A stretch of 64,000 nucleotides of DNA from Priestia filamentosa (GCF_900177535.1 NZ_FXAJ01000008.1:62001-126000), one strand, 5' to 3'; shown: positions 1-8,911, numbered from the stretch's first letter. Notes: generated by a model not told the origin, from the sequence alone. Translations and numbers: made by a program.

Positions 1-425
1 TGCTCATCGTATTTAGTTAATTCAAAATCATTTTCAATAAAATTGCGATATGCCTTTCCTCTACCTTCCACAGCTTCATTAGGAAGGTCGTGCACATCTT
101 TCATCATTCCTTGAATGTAATCTGAATCAGGAGCTAAACTGTCTTTTGTGCGAGCAAGAAACACAACAAAGTGACTTGCTGTTGGTAGCTGCTTTTGAGC
201 TCCCCATGAAACAGCTCTTAATTTCTCGCGTATTTCTTCATTTTGAACCACAACAAATTTCCATGGTTCAAATCCAAATGAAGAAGGGGAAAGTCGCCCT
301 GTTTCTAGAATAAAATTAAAGTCATCTTCTGAAATTTTCTTTGTTTTATCAAACTCTTTACTAGCATGTCTATATTGATAAGCATTTAAGATTTCTTCTT
401 TATTAAAGGTTGGTTTTATAGCCAT
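1..425 (-). CDS. Nitroreductase family protein (3' end beyond window)
   Basis: The N-terminal ~141 residues of an FMN-dependent NAD(P)H nitroreductase are present; the rest lies left of the window. The start region reads MAIKPTFNKEEILNAYQYRH, followed by GRLSPSSFGFEPWKFVVVQ, the substrate/FMN-site region typical of the NfsB/YfkO/YdgI family. Two ATG codons are adjacent; the inner one (425-423) has better spacing to the GGGAGAGG ribosome-binding site. It is divergent from an HxlR-type regulator with about 120 bp between the starts, the arrangement seen for quinone- or electrophile-inducible nitroreductases. The family identity is firm; the substrate is unknown. Confidence 0.85.
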   Translation of the reverse strand, partial: MAIKPTFNKEEILNAYQYRHASKEFDKTKKISEDDFNFILETGRLSPSSFGFEPWKFVVVQNEEIREKLRAVSWGAQKQLPTASHFVVFLARTKDSLAPDSDYIQGMMKDVHDLPNEAVEGRGKAYRNFIENDFELTKYDE

Positions 426-545
426 CATTATCCTCTCCCTTTTTCGTTTTATAGATAGAGTATAGTACACATAAACAATAAATATAAGTATGCACATTTT
501 TGTGGTATAGTATCAAAAAAGGTACTGTGGAAAGAAGGTGTCTGT

Positions 546-923
546 ATGAATGAAAAGGAATCAAACTTAGCCTTTCTTGGGAGATATTCATGTCCTGTTG
601 AAGCAACAGTTGATGTTATTGGCGGGAAATGGAAGAGTGTTATTGTTTATCACTTACTTAATGGAACAAAACGATTTAATGAATTAAAAAGACTCAACAA
701 AGGAATTACACAGCGAATGCTTACACTTCAACTTCGGGAACTAGAAGCTTCAGGAATTGTTCATAGAGAGATTTATCGTCAAATTCCCCCTAAAGTGGAA
801 TATTCCTTAACTGAGTTTGGAAGATCTCTAGAACCACTCATTTTATTTATGAGAAATTGGGGATTAGAAAATATGGAAAAAGTATTAGAAAACAGAGAGA
901 AGCATGAAACAAACCAATCTTAA
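546..923 (+). CDS. HxlR-family (MarR-like winged-helix) transcriptional regulator
   Basis: A 125-residue protein with a complete HxlR domain: CPVEATVDVIGGKWKSVIVY at residues 16-35, then recognition-helix region RMLTLQLRELEASGIVHR and wing region PPKVEYSLTEFG. There is a single cysteine, Cys16, at the position used for thiol redox sensing in B. subtilis YodB and HypR (family knowledge). It sits head-to-head with the nitroreductase gene, so it probably controls that gene and itself. The start ATG is preceded by GAAGGTG. A hairpin-plus-T-run lies about 290 bp downstream. Confidence 0.88.
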   Translation: MNEKESNLAFLGRYSCPVEATVDVIGGKWKSVIVYHLLNGTKRFNELKRLNKGITQRMLTLQLRELEASGIVHREIYRQIPPKVEYSLTEFGRSLEPLILFMRNWGLENMEKVLENREKHETNQS

Positions 924-1258
924 AGGAGTTAGAACGTATTTTAAAAAGAGGTATTCATTTGGAAAACAAGATTATTTACACGTGGAACGTTTTCATAATT
1001 TCTCCTTTCAATTTTCCTTTCTCCTCTTTTCACAAAGGGATATCAAGAAAAGGTGCCCTTATCTGTTTTCATCTTTTTTCTGCTTACTTTCATTAATACA
1101 TTGGTTAAGGGGATATATCATAAAAAGAATAGAAAATAAACCTCAGATGTATAGTAGGATGTGGAGCTTGCCGATTAATATCAGTGTTCTTGTTCTGTTT
1201 TATTTACTCTAAGCCTAATCAATATTGATTAGGCTTTTTGTTCGCTATTAAGAAAGGA
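924..1258. other. Gene-free stretch downstream of the HxlR gene
   Basis: About 330 bp with no convincing gene. One open frame (904-1212) overlaps the end of the HxlR gene, but its Phe/Lys/Arg-rich product resembles no family I know and it has no ribosome-binding site. The only structured element is the terminator-like hairpin at 1211-1239. Confidence 0.5.
1211..1239 (+). terminator. Rho-independent terminator-like hairpin
   Basis: AGCCTAATCAAT and ATTGATTAGGCT form a perfect 12-bp inverted repeat followed by a T run. It could end the HxlR transcript and lies just ahead of the iron-uptake promoter. The stem is AT-rich, so an operator role cannot be excluded. Confidence 0.6.
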
Positions 1259-1312
1259 TTGTCATTCGTATTTTCACTCGCTATAATAGGGATATTGTGA
1301 AAATGATTATCA
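1259..1312 (+). promoter_or_regulatory. SigA promoter with overlapping Fur box
   Basis: -35 TTGTCA (1259-1264), 17-bp spacer, -10 TATAAT (1282-1287). At 1298-1312 TGAAAATGATTATCA matches the 7-1-7 Fur consensus TGATAATNATTATCA at all but one position and covers the start-site region. This predicts iron-repressed expression of the following permease/binding-protein operon. Confidence 0.82.
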
Positions 1313-1363
1313 ATTGAGAAAAGAGATTCTTATAAAGAAGGTTTCTACTAGAGGAGTGAGCAT

Positions 1364-2395
1364 ATGGGAAATAGTCTTTCAAATGAATTTATTAGAAAGA
1401 GAACAAGTACTGTTATCTTTCTCTCTTTTTTACTAGCTCTTATCATTCTCTGCATTTGTGTATTTATAGGAATTACTTTTGGAGCGAAGAATCTAGATTT
1501 TCAAACTGTATGGCAAGCAACTTTTCATTATAATAATCAAATTACTGCTCAGCAAATTATTCATGAGCTACGCCTTCCAAGGGTTATTGGAGCTGCTGTT
1601 ATTGGAGCTGCTTTTGCTGTAGCTGGAGCACTTATTCAAGGCGTTACACGCAACCCTTTAGGAGATACGGGAGTATTGGGGATTAATGGAGGATCTATGC
1701 TTATTGTTGCTCTATGTTTTGCTTTTTTGCCAAATCTCTCTTACCCAACTCTCATGGTGTTTTCTTTTATCGGAGCTATCTTGAGTACACTTTTAATTTT
1801 TGCTATTAGTGTAGCTTCTCGGGGTGGGTTTACCCCAATGAAGCTTACAGTAGCAGGTGCGGTTATAGCAGCTCTGCTACATTCTTTAACAACTGGAGTT
1901 GCTATCTATTATGATTTGAGTCAAGATCTAGCATTTTGGTATGCAGGTGGAGTATCAGGAGTAAAATGGTCTCATTTATTCATATTAGTTCCTATTATCC
2001 TCGTTGTTATTGGAATTAGTACTTGCTTAGGTAAATCTCTTTCTCTTATTGCAATGGGAGATGATATGGCTGCTAACCTTGGGGTTAAAACATTAAGAGT
2101 TAAGGCTATAGGAATCGTTCTCGCGGTTATCTTAGCAGGAGTTTCAGTATCAGTTGCTGGTTCAATTGGGTTTATTGGCCTCGTAATTCCCCACATTGCA
2201 AGGAAAATTGTCGGAACAAATTATTATGCTATTATTCCAATGTCAGCTTTATTAGGAGCTATCTTATTAGTTATCGCTGATTTGGGGGCCCGCACCGTTG
2301 ACCCTCCACGAGAACTTGCTATTGGTATCATGGTCGCCTTTGTTGGTGTTCCATTTTTCCTTTATATTGCCCGTAAAATAGGGAGGGAATTATAG
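1364..2395 (+). CDS. Iron-siderophore ABC transporter permease (FecCD family)
   Basis: A 343-residue polytopic membrane protein of the BtuC/FecCD family, one of two permeases forming a siderophore import channel. Diagnostic stretches are LRLPRVIGAAVIGAAFAVAG, ALIQGVTRNPLGDTGVLGIN (early coupling region) and GSIGFIGLVIPHIARKIVG near residue 270. The Fur box 50 bp upstream indicates iron regulation. The next permease follows directly after the stop codon, and a binding lipoprotein closes the operon; there is no ATPase gene. This content resembles B. subtilis yfiYZ-yfhA, whose ATPase is encoded elsewhere (YusV), but the gene order differs. The siderophore is not determined. Confidence 0.88.
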   Translation: MGNSLSNEFIRKRTSTVIFLSFLLALIILCICVFIGITFGAKNLDFQTVWQATFHYNNQITAQQIIHELRLPRVIGAAVIGAAFAVAGALIQGVTRNPLGDTGVLGINGGSMLIVALCFAFLPNLSYPTLMVFSFIGAILSTLLIFAISVASRGGFTPMKLTVAGAVIAALLHSLTTGVAIYYDLSQDLAFWYAGGVSGVKWSHLFILVPIILVVIGISTCLGKSLSLIAMGDDMAANLGVKTLRVKAIGIVLAVILAGVSVSVAGSIGFIGLVIPHIARKIVGTNYYAIIPMSALLGAILLVIADLGARTVDPPRELAIGIMVAFVGVPFFLYIARKIGREL

Positions 2396-3415
2396 GTGAG
2401 AACTTTATGGAACAACAAGGGAATAAGAAGAACGTATGTTGTAACAATTCTTTTCATCATTCTAAGTTTAGTTTCAATTCTTATTAGTCTAGACACAGGT
2501 ACAATCCCACTATCTCCTTTAAAAGTGATTAATACATTTTTAGGGAAAGGTGATTTTTACAGTGAGACGGTGCTTTTTGATTATCGCTTACCTCGTATAA
2601 TAATTACCGTTTTAGCTGGGATTGGATTAGGAATCTCAGGAGCTATTCTACAAGGGTTATCTCGTAACCCTTTAGCAGATCCCGGAATTATTGGACTTAA
2701 TACAGGTTCAGCTTTTGGATTGATGATTTTCGTTACATATTTTCACTCATTAAATGAACATGCCTCTCTTTATATCCCTCTTTTCACTTTTATAGGAGGG
2801 ATATTAGCAGCCGTTGTCATTATTTTATTAACATACAATAAGCAGCAAGGTATCATCCCAATTAGATTGATCCTAGTTGGAATAGCTGTTTCAGCAGGGT
2901 TTAGCGCTGCTACTCTTTTCTTATCCTTACGTCTAGATGAAGAAACATATATGTTTGCTTCTAGGTGGTTAGTTGGAAATGTATGGGCTAGAGATTGGAT
3001 TCATGTAATTACTCTTTTGCCCTGGATTCTTGTATTAGGTCCGCTCTCATGGTTTCAGTCAAAAACTTTAGATGCTCTTTCTTTAGGAGATCAAGTTGCT
3101 TCAAGTCTAGGAGCATCCGTTCAAAAAAAGCGTTTATTGCTATTATCTCTAGCTGTTGGTTTATCAAGTGCTAGCGTAGCTATGGCAGGTGGAATTGGTT
3201 TCATTGGTCTAGTAGCACCTCATCTTGCTAGGAGACTTGTAGGCCCATTATATCGACATTTTTTACCTCTTTCAGCTCTTATTGGTCTGCTGATTTTAGT
3301 TGTAGCTGATACGATTGGGAGAAATATATTTGAGCCTAATTCTATTCCAGCAGGAGTTGTTGTTGCTGCTGTTGGCGCCCCGTATTTTCTTTACTTATTA
3401 ATAAAAACTAAATAA
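2396..3415 (+). CDS. Iron-siderophore ABC transporter permease (FecCD family), second subunit
   Basis: A 339-residue FecCD permease with a GTG start immediately after the preceding stop codon (TAGGTG), so the two subunits are probably translationally coupled. It has the family stretches YRLPRIIITVLAGIGLGISG, AILQGLSRNPLADPGIIGLN and GGIGFIGLVAPHLARRLVG. It should heterodimerise with the upstream permease. The weak separate ribosome-binding site (GGGAGG within the upstream gene's last codons) fits coupling. Confidence 0.87.
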   Translation: MRTLWNNKGIRRTYVVTILFIILSLVSILISLDTGTIPLSPLKVINTFLGKGDFYSETVLFDYRLPRIIITVLAGIGLGISGAILQGLSRNPLADPGIIGLNTGSAFGLMIFVTYFHSLNEHASLYIPLFTFIGGILAAVVIILLTYNKQQGIIPIRLILVGIAVSAGFSAATLFLSLRLDEETYMFASRWLVGNVWARDWIHVITLLPWILVLGPLSWFQSKTLDALSLGDQVASSLGASVQKKRLLLLSLAVGLSSASVAMAGGIGFIGLVAPHLARRLVGPLYRHFLPLSALIGLLILVVADTIGRNIFEPNSIPAGVVVAAVGAPYFLYLLIKTK

Positions 3416-3438
3416 ATAGATAAAAAAAGGAGTACAAG

Positions 3439-4356
3439 ATGAAAAAATATTTAATCACAATACTAAGCATTGTCATGGTGGTAAGTATTCTCGCTGGATG
3501 TGGTCAAAGCAATTCAAGTGAAAATCGTAAAACATCAGAAGATACAAAGAGTGGTAAGGAAGAGAAAATTGCTTCACTTTCTATTCATTTAACAAATGAC
3601 CTTCTTGCTCTAGGCCTAACACCAGCTGGATCAGTTGTTGGTGGAGCATTAAAAGATTTTCTGCCTCATGTTAAAGAAGACTTGAAAAATACAGAAAAGC
3701 TAGGTTCTGTCAAAGATCCAAATATGGAAGCTTTACTCTCTCTAAAACCAGATGCTATTTATCTTGATAAAGAATACTCAGGAAGTGATTTAAATCAGTT
3801 TGAAAAAATTGCGGAAACTCATGTGTTTGATTTGGATAAAGGAACGTGGAGAGATCACTTAAAAGAAATTGCCAAGATCGTGGATCGTGAAAAAGAAGCA
3901 AACCAGTTCATTAAGGATTATGAAGAAGAAGAGAAAGAAGTTAAGAGTTTAATCCAGAAAGAGCTTGGTGAACATGACAGCACAATGGCTATAAGGGTGA
4001 CAGCAAAAGAACTTCGCGTTTTCACAACAAAACGTCCAATGGGCCCTATCTTATTTGAAGATCTAGGATTAACTCCTGCTTCAAAAGTGAAAGAGCTTGA
4101 CCAAACGCAACCATATGAAGTCATCTCTCAAGAAGTACTACCAGACTTTGACGCTGATGCTATTTTTGTTGTTGTAAACGAAGATGATCAATCACAAACA
4201 GCGTTCAAAGAACTTGAAAAGTCACCAATTTGGAAAGGGTTAAAAGCTGTGAAAAATGAACATGTTTATGTTGTACCAGAACAGCCTTGGCTTGACTATT
4301 CTGCACTAGGTAATAAGCTTGCTTTAGATGATGCAAAGAAACTTTTTAATAAGTAA
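3439..4356 (+). CDS. Siderophore-binding lipoprotein of the ABC importer
   Basis: A 305-residue extracellular solute-binding protein. The signal peptide ends in a lipobox, LAGC (Cys21), followed by a Ser/Lys/Glu-rich linker, so the mature protein is a lipoprotein. The rest is a TroA/FhuD-type two-lobed fold: LGLTPAGSVVGG, then PNMEALLSLKPDAIYLD, a long central helix (roughly 150-170), and a C-terminal lobe with SPIWKGLKAVKNEHVYVV. Its start follows the second permease by 23 bp with an AAAGGAG site. A binding protein as the last gene is less common than first. Ligand unknown; hydroxamate or citrate-type siderophores are plausible. Confidence 0.85.
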   Translation: MKKYLITILSIVMVVSILAGCGQSNSSENRKTSEDTKSGKEEKIASLSIHLTNDLLALGLTPAGSVVGGALKDFLPHVKEDLKNTEKLGSVKDPNMEALLSLKPDAIYLDKEYSGSDLNQFEKIAETHVFDLDKGTWRDHLKEIAKIVDREKEANQFIKDYEEEEKEVKSLIQKELGEHDSTMAIRVTAKELRVFTTKRPMGPILFEDLGLTPASKVKELDQTQPYEVISQEVLPDFDADAIFVVVNEDDQSQTAFKELEKSPIWKGLKAVKNEHVYVVPEQPWLDYSALGNKLALDDAKKLFNK

Positions 4357-4415
4357 TAATGTAGCTTCAACCTATAGTTTTAAGAAGCCACGTTGATGAA
4401 TAGAAGATTAGCAAT

Positions 4416-4454
4416 AAAAAAAGCTAGATGAACATCCTTTCATCTAGCTTTTTT
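4416..4454 (+). terminator. Rho-independent terminator of the siderophore operon
   Basis: AAGCTAGATGA pairs with TCATCTAGCTT, flanked by A and T runs, so it may work in both directions between the convergent genes. Confidence 0.85.
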
Positions 4455-4562
4455 CTATATTTAGTCGACATTACGTCTATTTTCTTGATTAGTTGATGTT
4501 CGTATTTTAAATGGGAATCAATCATCTATCAATCGCCTTTGAAACCATTTTCCTTTTCTTGC

Positions 4563-5573
4563 TTATAGGTAGAGTAAGAAAGCTGCTCCTAATAGTGCTA
4601 GGGGAATAAACAAAAGGAGATGTACACTCTTATACATAAATAAAATCGCAATAAACTCTCGGATAAAAGCGTTTGGAACAAAGTAAGAAGCGGTTTTAGA
4701 ACCAATTCCATCTATAGAAAGTCCAGCTCTCTTAGCATAGAGCCCAGCTCGAAATAGATGAAAGCGATTTGTAACAAAGATGGCTTTATAATCCCGCTTT
4801 TCTCTCTCCATTATCTCTTTTGAAAATCTCATATTTTGATCTGTATCAACTGCTTTGTCTTCAACTAGAATGTCGTCAGAAGGTATTCCTGCATTTCGTA
4901 GATAACGAGCCATTGCCTCACCTTCCGGAATCGATTCATTTGGTCCCTGTCCACCTGTTACAATAAATTTAGCTCGTTTTCCTTTTCTCTTCATCTGTTT
5001 ATAGTAGAAAGAAATTCCTTTATCAAGTCGACTTGCAAGTAATGGGGGGACTTTTTCTCCGATAATCCCACTTCCTAGTACGATAATAAAGTCTTTATTC
5101 CGAAATGGTTGATGTAGGAAATAAAGGTAGGTAGAGACTAAATAGCAGAAAAACCAAAACCCATAAAATATAGCGATAACTAAGATTATAGAAATAATAG
5201 AAGGAAAAAGGTATTGTGAGAAAATTGCATAAGAGACAATAAGTAAAATAATAGCCACTCCTAATGTAAGGGAAAGCAGGTTTGTAGGCTTTTTTCCTTC
5301 TTTTCTAATAAGTTCACGACCGTTACGGATTAGATAAATAGCAATAAACACAATGATAAAGGGGGTAAGAAAGATAAACAAAATAGCAAATAAAACTAAA
5401 ATCCATTTAAGTGGTTCAAGGTACTCCACTTTTAGAACAACCACTGTAATACTCACCATAAGAAGCAGTATGCTTATCGTGAGTAAAAATCCATTTAAGA
5501 TTCGTCTCTTATCCGTTAAGTAACTAACTAAGAATAAAAGAAAGCTGACAGCAGTTAAAGACGCTAATATCAA
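4563..5573 (-). CDS. DUF218 (YdcF/SanA/ElyC-like) membrane protein
   Basis: The protein has a membrane-embedded N-terminal half (about five hydrophobic segments in the first ~160 residues), then a DUF218 domain starting DFIIVLGSGIIGEKVPPLLA, with TGGQGPNESIPEGEAMARYL and VTNRFHLFRAGLYAKRAGL, and a C-terminal membrane anchor. Family members (E. coli SanA, ElyC, YdcF) affect envelope integrity but the biochemical role is unsettled. An ATG lies further upstream (5633), but AAAGGAGGTACTGCCA sits directly before an in-frame TTG at 5573, so I chose that start (336 residues). It stands alone between the two iron-uptake units. Confidence 0.8.
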   Translation of the reverse strand: MILASLTAVSFLLFLVSYLTDKRRILNGFLLTISILLLMVSITVVVLKVEYLEPLKWILVLFAILFIFLTPFIIVFIAIYLIRNGRELIRKEGKKPTNLLSLTLGVAIILLIVSYAIFSQYLFPSIISIILVIAIFYGFWFFCYLVSTYLYFLHQPFRNKDFIIVLGSGIIGEKVPPLLASRLDKGISFYYKQMKRKGKRAKFIVTGGQGPNESIPEGEAMARYLRNAGIPSDDILVEDKAVDTDQNMRFSKEIMEREKRDYKAIFVTNRFHLFRAGLYAKRAGLSIDGIGSKTASYFVPNAFIREFIAILFMYKSVHLLLFIPLALLGAAFLLYL

Positions 5574-5778
5574 TGGCAGTACCTCCTTTGATGTTATATA
5601 TATATTATCTTTTGAGCATGTAAAAGCCCACATATAATGCTCTAATTTGAGGGGAAAGACATATATCTTTATTCTTGCTAAACATGTCGGTATAACTCAT
5701 AATTACGCTGGAAATAAAAAAATTAGGATACAAAAAGGAAGAGTTAATGTTATCCATTCGTCTCTGCTAGTTATTAAC

Positions 5779-5820
5779 TAAAAATCCCCCGTCTCTTTAT
5801 TTAGAAAGAGACGGGGGAAT
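5779..5820 (-). terminator. Rho-independent terminator for the solitary binding-protein gene
   Basis: On the minus strand CCCCCGTCTCTTT / AAAGAGACGGGGG forms a strong GC-rich stem followed by ATTTTTAG, just after the stop codon at 5831. Confidence 0.9.
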
Positions 5821-5830
5821 AATTTTATGT

Positions 5831-6754
5831 TTATTTTTCTAAGAAAGATTTTTTGAAGAAATCTAGCTGATAATCCAACGTAATTGGATCACTAAAGTAT
5901 GCTTCTTTTGCATCCATTTCAAATAAATGGCCATTCTTTACTGCTGGAATGTTTTTGTATGTTTCTGTTTGTTGGAATGAATTATCAGCTTCTGAACTCT
6001 TACTAAAGATAATATAGTCGCCTGCATATTGTGGAAGAACTTCAGCTGAAATTGAACGATATCCTTCCTTTAATGCATCTTGTTTTACTTTTTCAGGCAT
6101 TTTTAGCCCCATTCCTTGATAAAGGACTTCTGTACCTCTTGCCCAATTATCGCCAAAAACATAAAGCTCTTTATTTGCTGATTCAATTACAGAAACGGTT
6201 GCATCTTCACCAATTTTTGCTTTTACATCTTTACCTGCTTGCTGGGCTCTTTTCTTGAAGTCATCCACCCACTTTTGTGCTTCGTCTTCTTTTCCAACAA
6301 GCTTTCCAATCTCAATCTGTTGTTCTAAGTAATCAAGCTTACCCCATGTATATGTAACAGTAGGAGCAATATCCTTTAGTTTATCGATATTTTTTGTAGT
6401 AGATAAACCAACAATAAGATCAGGGTTAAGTTCAATAATTTTTTCTAAATCATCTTCAGAAACGACCTCTGCATCTTTTAAATACTTATTATAGCGAGGA
6501 TTATCTTTAGACCAGCTATCCACTCCAACAATGTTAATATCAAGGCTAGCTAGGTTACCTGCAAAGCTAGAAAGAACAACAACGCGTTTCGGGTTTTTCG
6601 GTACTTTTACAGATCCGCTTTCTGACTGGTATGTAACCATTTCTTCTTTATTATCAATTGAAGTTGAATTCTTATCTTTATCAGTGTTTCCGCTGCTGCA
6701 TGCACTTATTAGTAGCACAAAAACAAGGGAAAGTGGAACTAACCATTTTTTCAT
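5831..6754 (-). CDS. Iron(III)-hydroxamate-binding lipoprotein (FhuD/YxeB-like)
   Basis: A 307-residue solute-binding lipoprotein: signal peptide with lipobox ISAC (Cys19), then VPKNPKRVVVLSSFAGNLAS (PBP2/FhuD N-lobe), LEKIIELNPDLIVGLS, and ELYVFGDNWARGTEVLYQGM. The GDNW-RG-EVLYQ stretch resembles the B. subtilis hydroxamate-siderophore proteins FhuD and YxeB. The gene is alone, with no permease or ATPase beside it, as for YxeB, which works with a remote FhuBGC-type permease (family knowledge). A near-perfect Fur box lies upstream. Solute-binding function is sure; the ligand class is inferred. Confidence 0.83.
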   Translation of the reverse strand: MKKWLVPLSLVFVLLISACSSGNTDKDKNSTSIDNKEEMVTYQSESGSVKVPKNPKRVVVLSSFAGNLASLDINIVGVDSWSKDNPRYNKYLKDAEVVSEDDLEKIIELNPDLIVGLSTTKNIDKLKDIAPTVTYTWGKLDYLEQQIEIGKLVGKEDEAQKWVDDFKKRAQQAGKDVKAKIGEDATVSVIESANKELYVFGDNWARGTEVLYQGMGLKMPEKVKQDALKEGYRSISAEVLPQYAGDYIIFSKSSEADNSFQQTETYKNIPAVKNGHLFEMDAKEAYFSDPITLDYQLDFFKKSFLEK

Positions 6755-6838
6755 ATTAATTTCTCCTTTAAAAGAATATAGTGGTTAGTTTATGAACGAT
6801 TATCGTAATTATCCGCCTATATACACAAAACAATTAAA

Positions 6839-6899
6839 CGATAATGATTATCATTACTAACTATATTTTTAATATAATGTCGATTTATGTAGTTGTCAA
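6839..6899 (-). promoter_or_regulatory. SigA promoter and Fur box of the solitary binding-protein gene
   Basis: On the minus strand: -35 TTGACA (6899-6894), 17-bp spacer, -10 TATATT (6876-6871), then a Fur box at 6853-6839 differing from TGATAATNATTATCA only at one end. A second degenerate Fur-like repeat (GATAAT..GATAATC) lies nearer the gene at about 6793-6812. The rest of the 6755-7166 gap shows no other feature. Confidence 0.85.
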
Positions 6900-7166
6900 T
6901 CTCTATTTAAATCGCTTATATCATACGCTTTGATTGTTTTTGAAATTAATACTAATACAGGAGAAACAAAGCGTGAATTTATACGATTAGAAGAGGAATT
7001 ATGAAGCTAGCTACTTTCAATTTTTTTATTTCAGTAAAAGGAAGTTTATTTGGGGAAAATACTATACTAATGGAAAATATTTTATAATAAAAGCAAGAAA
7101 TCTTTTTATGTGAAGATAGAGAGTTTCTTCTTTCTATACCAACTTCTTTCAACAAGGAGATTAGAA

Positions 7167-8765
7167 ATGGAAAAATATAAGCAGTACTTTTTGAAAAATA
7201 TACGAAAACAGCTAAAAGAGTGGGAAGTTGTTTCTTTCATTTCTCATGAAGAGATTTACAGATTTCTTCATTCTATGGTAGAAACAGCTGCAATAATAGG
7301 TTGGGAGAAAATCGGAACAAAGGCAAGAGAGCTAATGGATGAGCTAGAAGTTATAGATAAAGAAGAGTTGGAAATGGAAAGTGTAGAGCGCTATATATTT
7401 AATGTGATCCAGCTTTGCTACGCATATGATCATCAAGAAGTAATCGACTTTCCGAAAAAGACCAATGAACAACAAAAAGAGAGTGCCGTCATCTTATTAA
7501 TTGATAATGACACATCTTTTTTAATGTATATGAAAGAAAAATTAGAAGAAGAAGCTGATTGGTGTGTCATTGTAGTAGCAAATCCTCAAAAGGCTGCCTC
7601 TGCTCTTTATGATATGAAACCGGATTGTGTGATTATGGATATTCATATGAGGGAGAAAAATGGACTTGAATTGCTTGAGTTTCTAAATGGAAAGCTTAAA
7701 CAACAATTCATTCCAACTTTGATAGTAAGTGTTGATGGAGGAAAAGAAGCACGCATTAATAGTTACCAAAAAGGGGCAGATGACTTTATTCAGAAACCGT
7801 TTGATATAACAGAGTTTATTGTGCGTATTCAAAGGCAATTAGACAGAAAAAAGCAATTTCATGATCTGTTACTTCTTGATGAGTTGACACATGTGTATAA
7901 TCGTAAATATTTAAATCAAGCTTACGAACGGCTGCAAAATGAAAGGAATCGTTCTAGAGAACCATACTGTTTAGCTGTTTTAGATATTGATCATTTCAAG
8001 AAAATTAATGATACACATGGCCACCTTGTTGGAGATGAAATCTTAAAAGCCTTTGCTCGCTTTTTAAAAGAGGAAACACGTATGAATGACATTGTGGTTC
8101 GTTTTGGGGGAGAAGAATTCATCATTCTTTTTCCGAAAACAAATATTCAGGAAGGGTATGAGGTGATTGATCGGTTACGAGTGAAATTTAAAGAGTTATC
8201 ATTTGAAGGAAAAAGGACATTTTTTTGCACATTCTCCTCAGGGATTGTAGAGGTAAACAATGTAAATACACTCGAATACTGGTTACAACTAGCAGATAAT
8301 GCTCTTTATGAGGTAAAGAAAAAAGGCCGGAATCGGGTACAGAAGGCAGAGTCCTTATATAGTTTTTTACCTCAAAAAGTATTGAAAGTAGCAGTAGTCG
8401 ATAATGATCCAATTATTAGAACGATTATCAAAGGTATTTTAACAAAGCTTCCTCACCAGCAGACAGTTCTTGAAGTTAAAACATTTAAAAATGGAAAAGA
8501 TTTTATGAATTCTAAATGGCATATAGCAGAGGAGGATTCGTGTCTTGTGATTTTAGATGGGATTATAGATGGATTAGAAGTGCTAAAATGGCTGTATAAT
8601 CAAGAACAACAAGGCCTTTATAAAGTAATTCTGCTTACTTCAGGAAACAGTAAGGAAGATGTGGCAAGAGCACTTCAACTTGGGGCAGATGATTATATGA
8701 TAAAACCATTCAACTTATTAGAGTTGGAAACAAGAGTAGGAAAATTAATGAGCAGAATGTTTTAA
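7167..8765 (+). CDS. Hpt-like / REC / GGDEF / REC signalling protein (probable diguanylate cyclase)
   Basis: A 532-residue cytoplasmic protein. Residues ~1-95 resemble a histidine phosphotransfer domain (FLHSMVETAAIIGWEKIG, His35) but lack the usual Lys-Gly after the histidine. A receiver domain (~105-225) has VILLIDND, phospho-acceptor Asp in PDCVIMDIHM and Lys in QKPF. The GGDEF domain (~235-395) keeps the GGEEF active site (~314-318) and, five residues upstream, RMND, an intact RxxD inhibitory site. A second receiver (~410-530) has VAVVDNDP, CLVILDGI and IKPF. It should make c-di-GMP under phosphorelay control. An upstream ATG at 7110 is open, but AAGGAG before 7167 decides the start. No partner kinase gene is adjacent. 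Confidence 0.87.
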   Translation: MEKYKQYFLKNIRKQLKEWEVVSFISHEEIYRFLHSMVETAAIIGWEKIGTKARELMDELEVIDKEELEMESVERYIFNVIQLCYAYDHQEVIDFPKKTNEQQKESAVILLIDNDTSFLMYMKEKLEEEADWCVIVVANPQKAASALYDMKPDCVIMDIHMREKNGLELLEFLNGKLKQQFIPTLIVSVDGGKEARINSYQKGADDFIQKPFDITEFIVRIQRQLDRKKQFHDLLLLDELTHVYNRKYLNQAYERLQNERNRSREPYCLAVLDIDHFKKINDTHGHLVGDEILKAFARFLKEETRMNDIVVRFGGEEFIILFPKTNIQEGYEVIDRLRVKFKELSFEGKRTFFCTFSSGIVEVNNVNTLEYWLQLADNALYEVKKKGRNRVQKAESLYSFLPQKVLKVAVVDNDPIIRTIIKGILTKLPHQQTVLEVKTFKNGKDFMNSKWHIAEEDSCLVILDGIIDGLEVLKWLYNQEQQGLYKVILLTSGNSKEDVARALQLGADDYMIKPFNLLELETRVGKLMSRMF

Positions 8766-8803
8766 CGCTAGTAATGAAGAAAATAAGGGAAGTTGATTGA
8801 AAC

Positions 8804-8827
8804 GAGCAGGTTTGTCTGTTCTTTTTT
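8804..8827 (+). terminator. Weak terminator after the GGDEF gene
   Basis: GAGCAG / CTGTTC forms a 6-bp stem with one G-U pair, followed by a TTTTTT run about 40 bp after the stop codon. Confidence 0.5.
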
Positions 8828-8911
8828 AGATGCGTAATATGTGATTATTCTGAACTATTAGAATGGTATTGACAATTAATAAAGAGAACGATATAGTTAT
8901 GAAAATTGAAT

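Noticed and set aside
975-990. CACGTGG-containing sequence resembling parS
   Set aside because: Only about 12 of 16 positions match, with outer bases wrong on both sides.
904-1212. 102-residue open frame overlapping the end of the HxlR gene
   Set aside because: Composition is Phe/Lys/Arg-rich, there is no ribosome-binding site, it overlaps a real gene and matches no known family.
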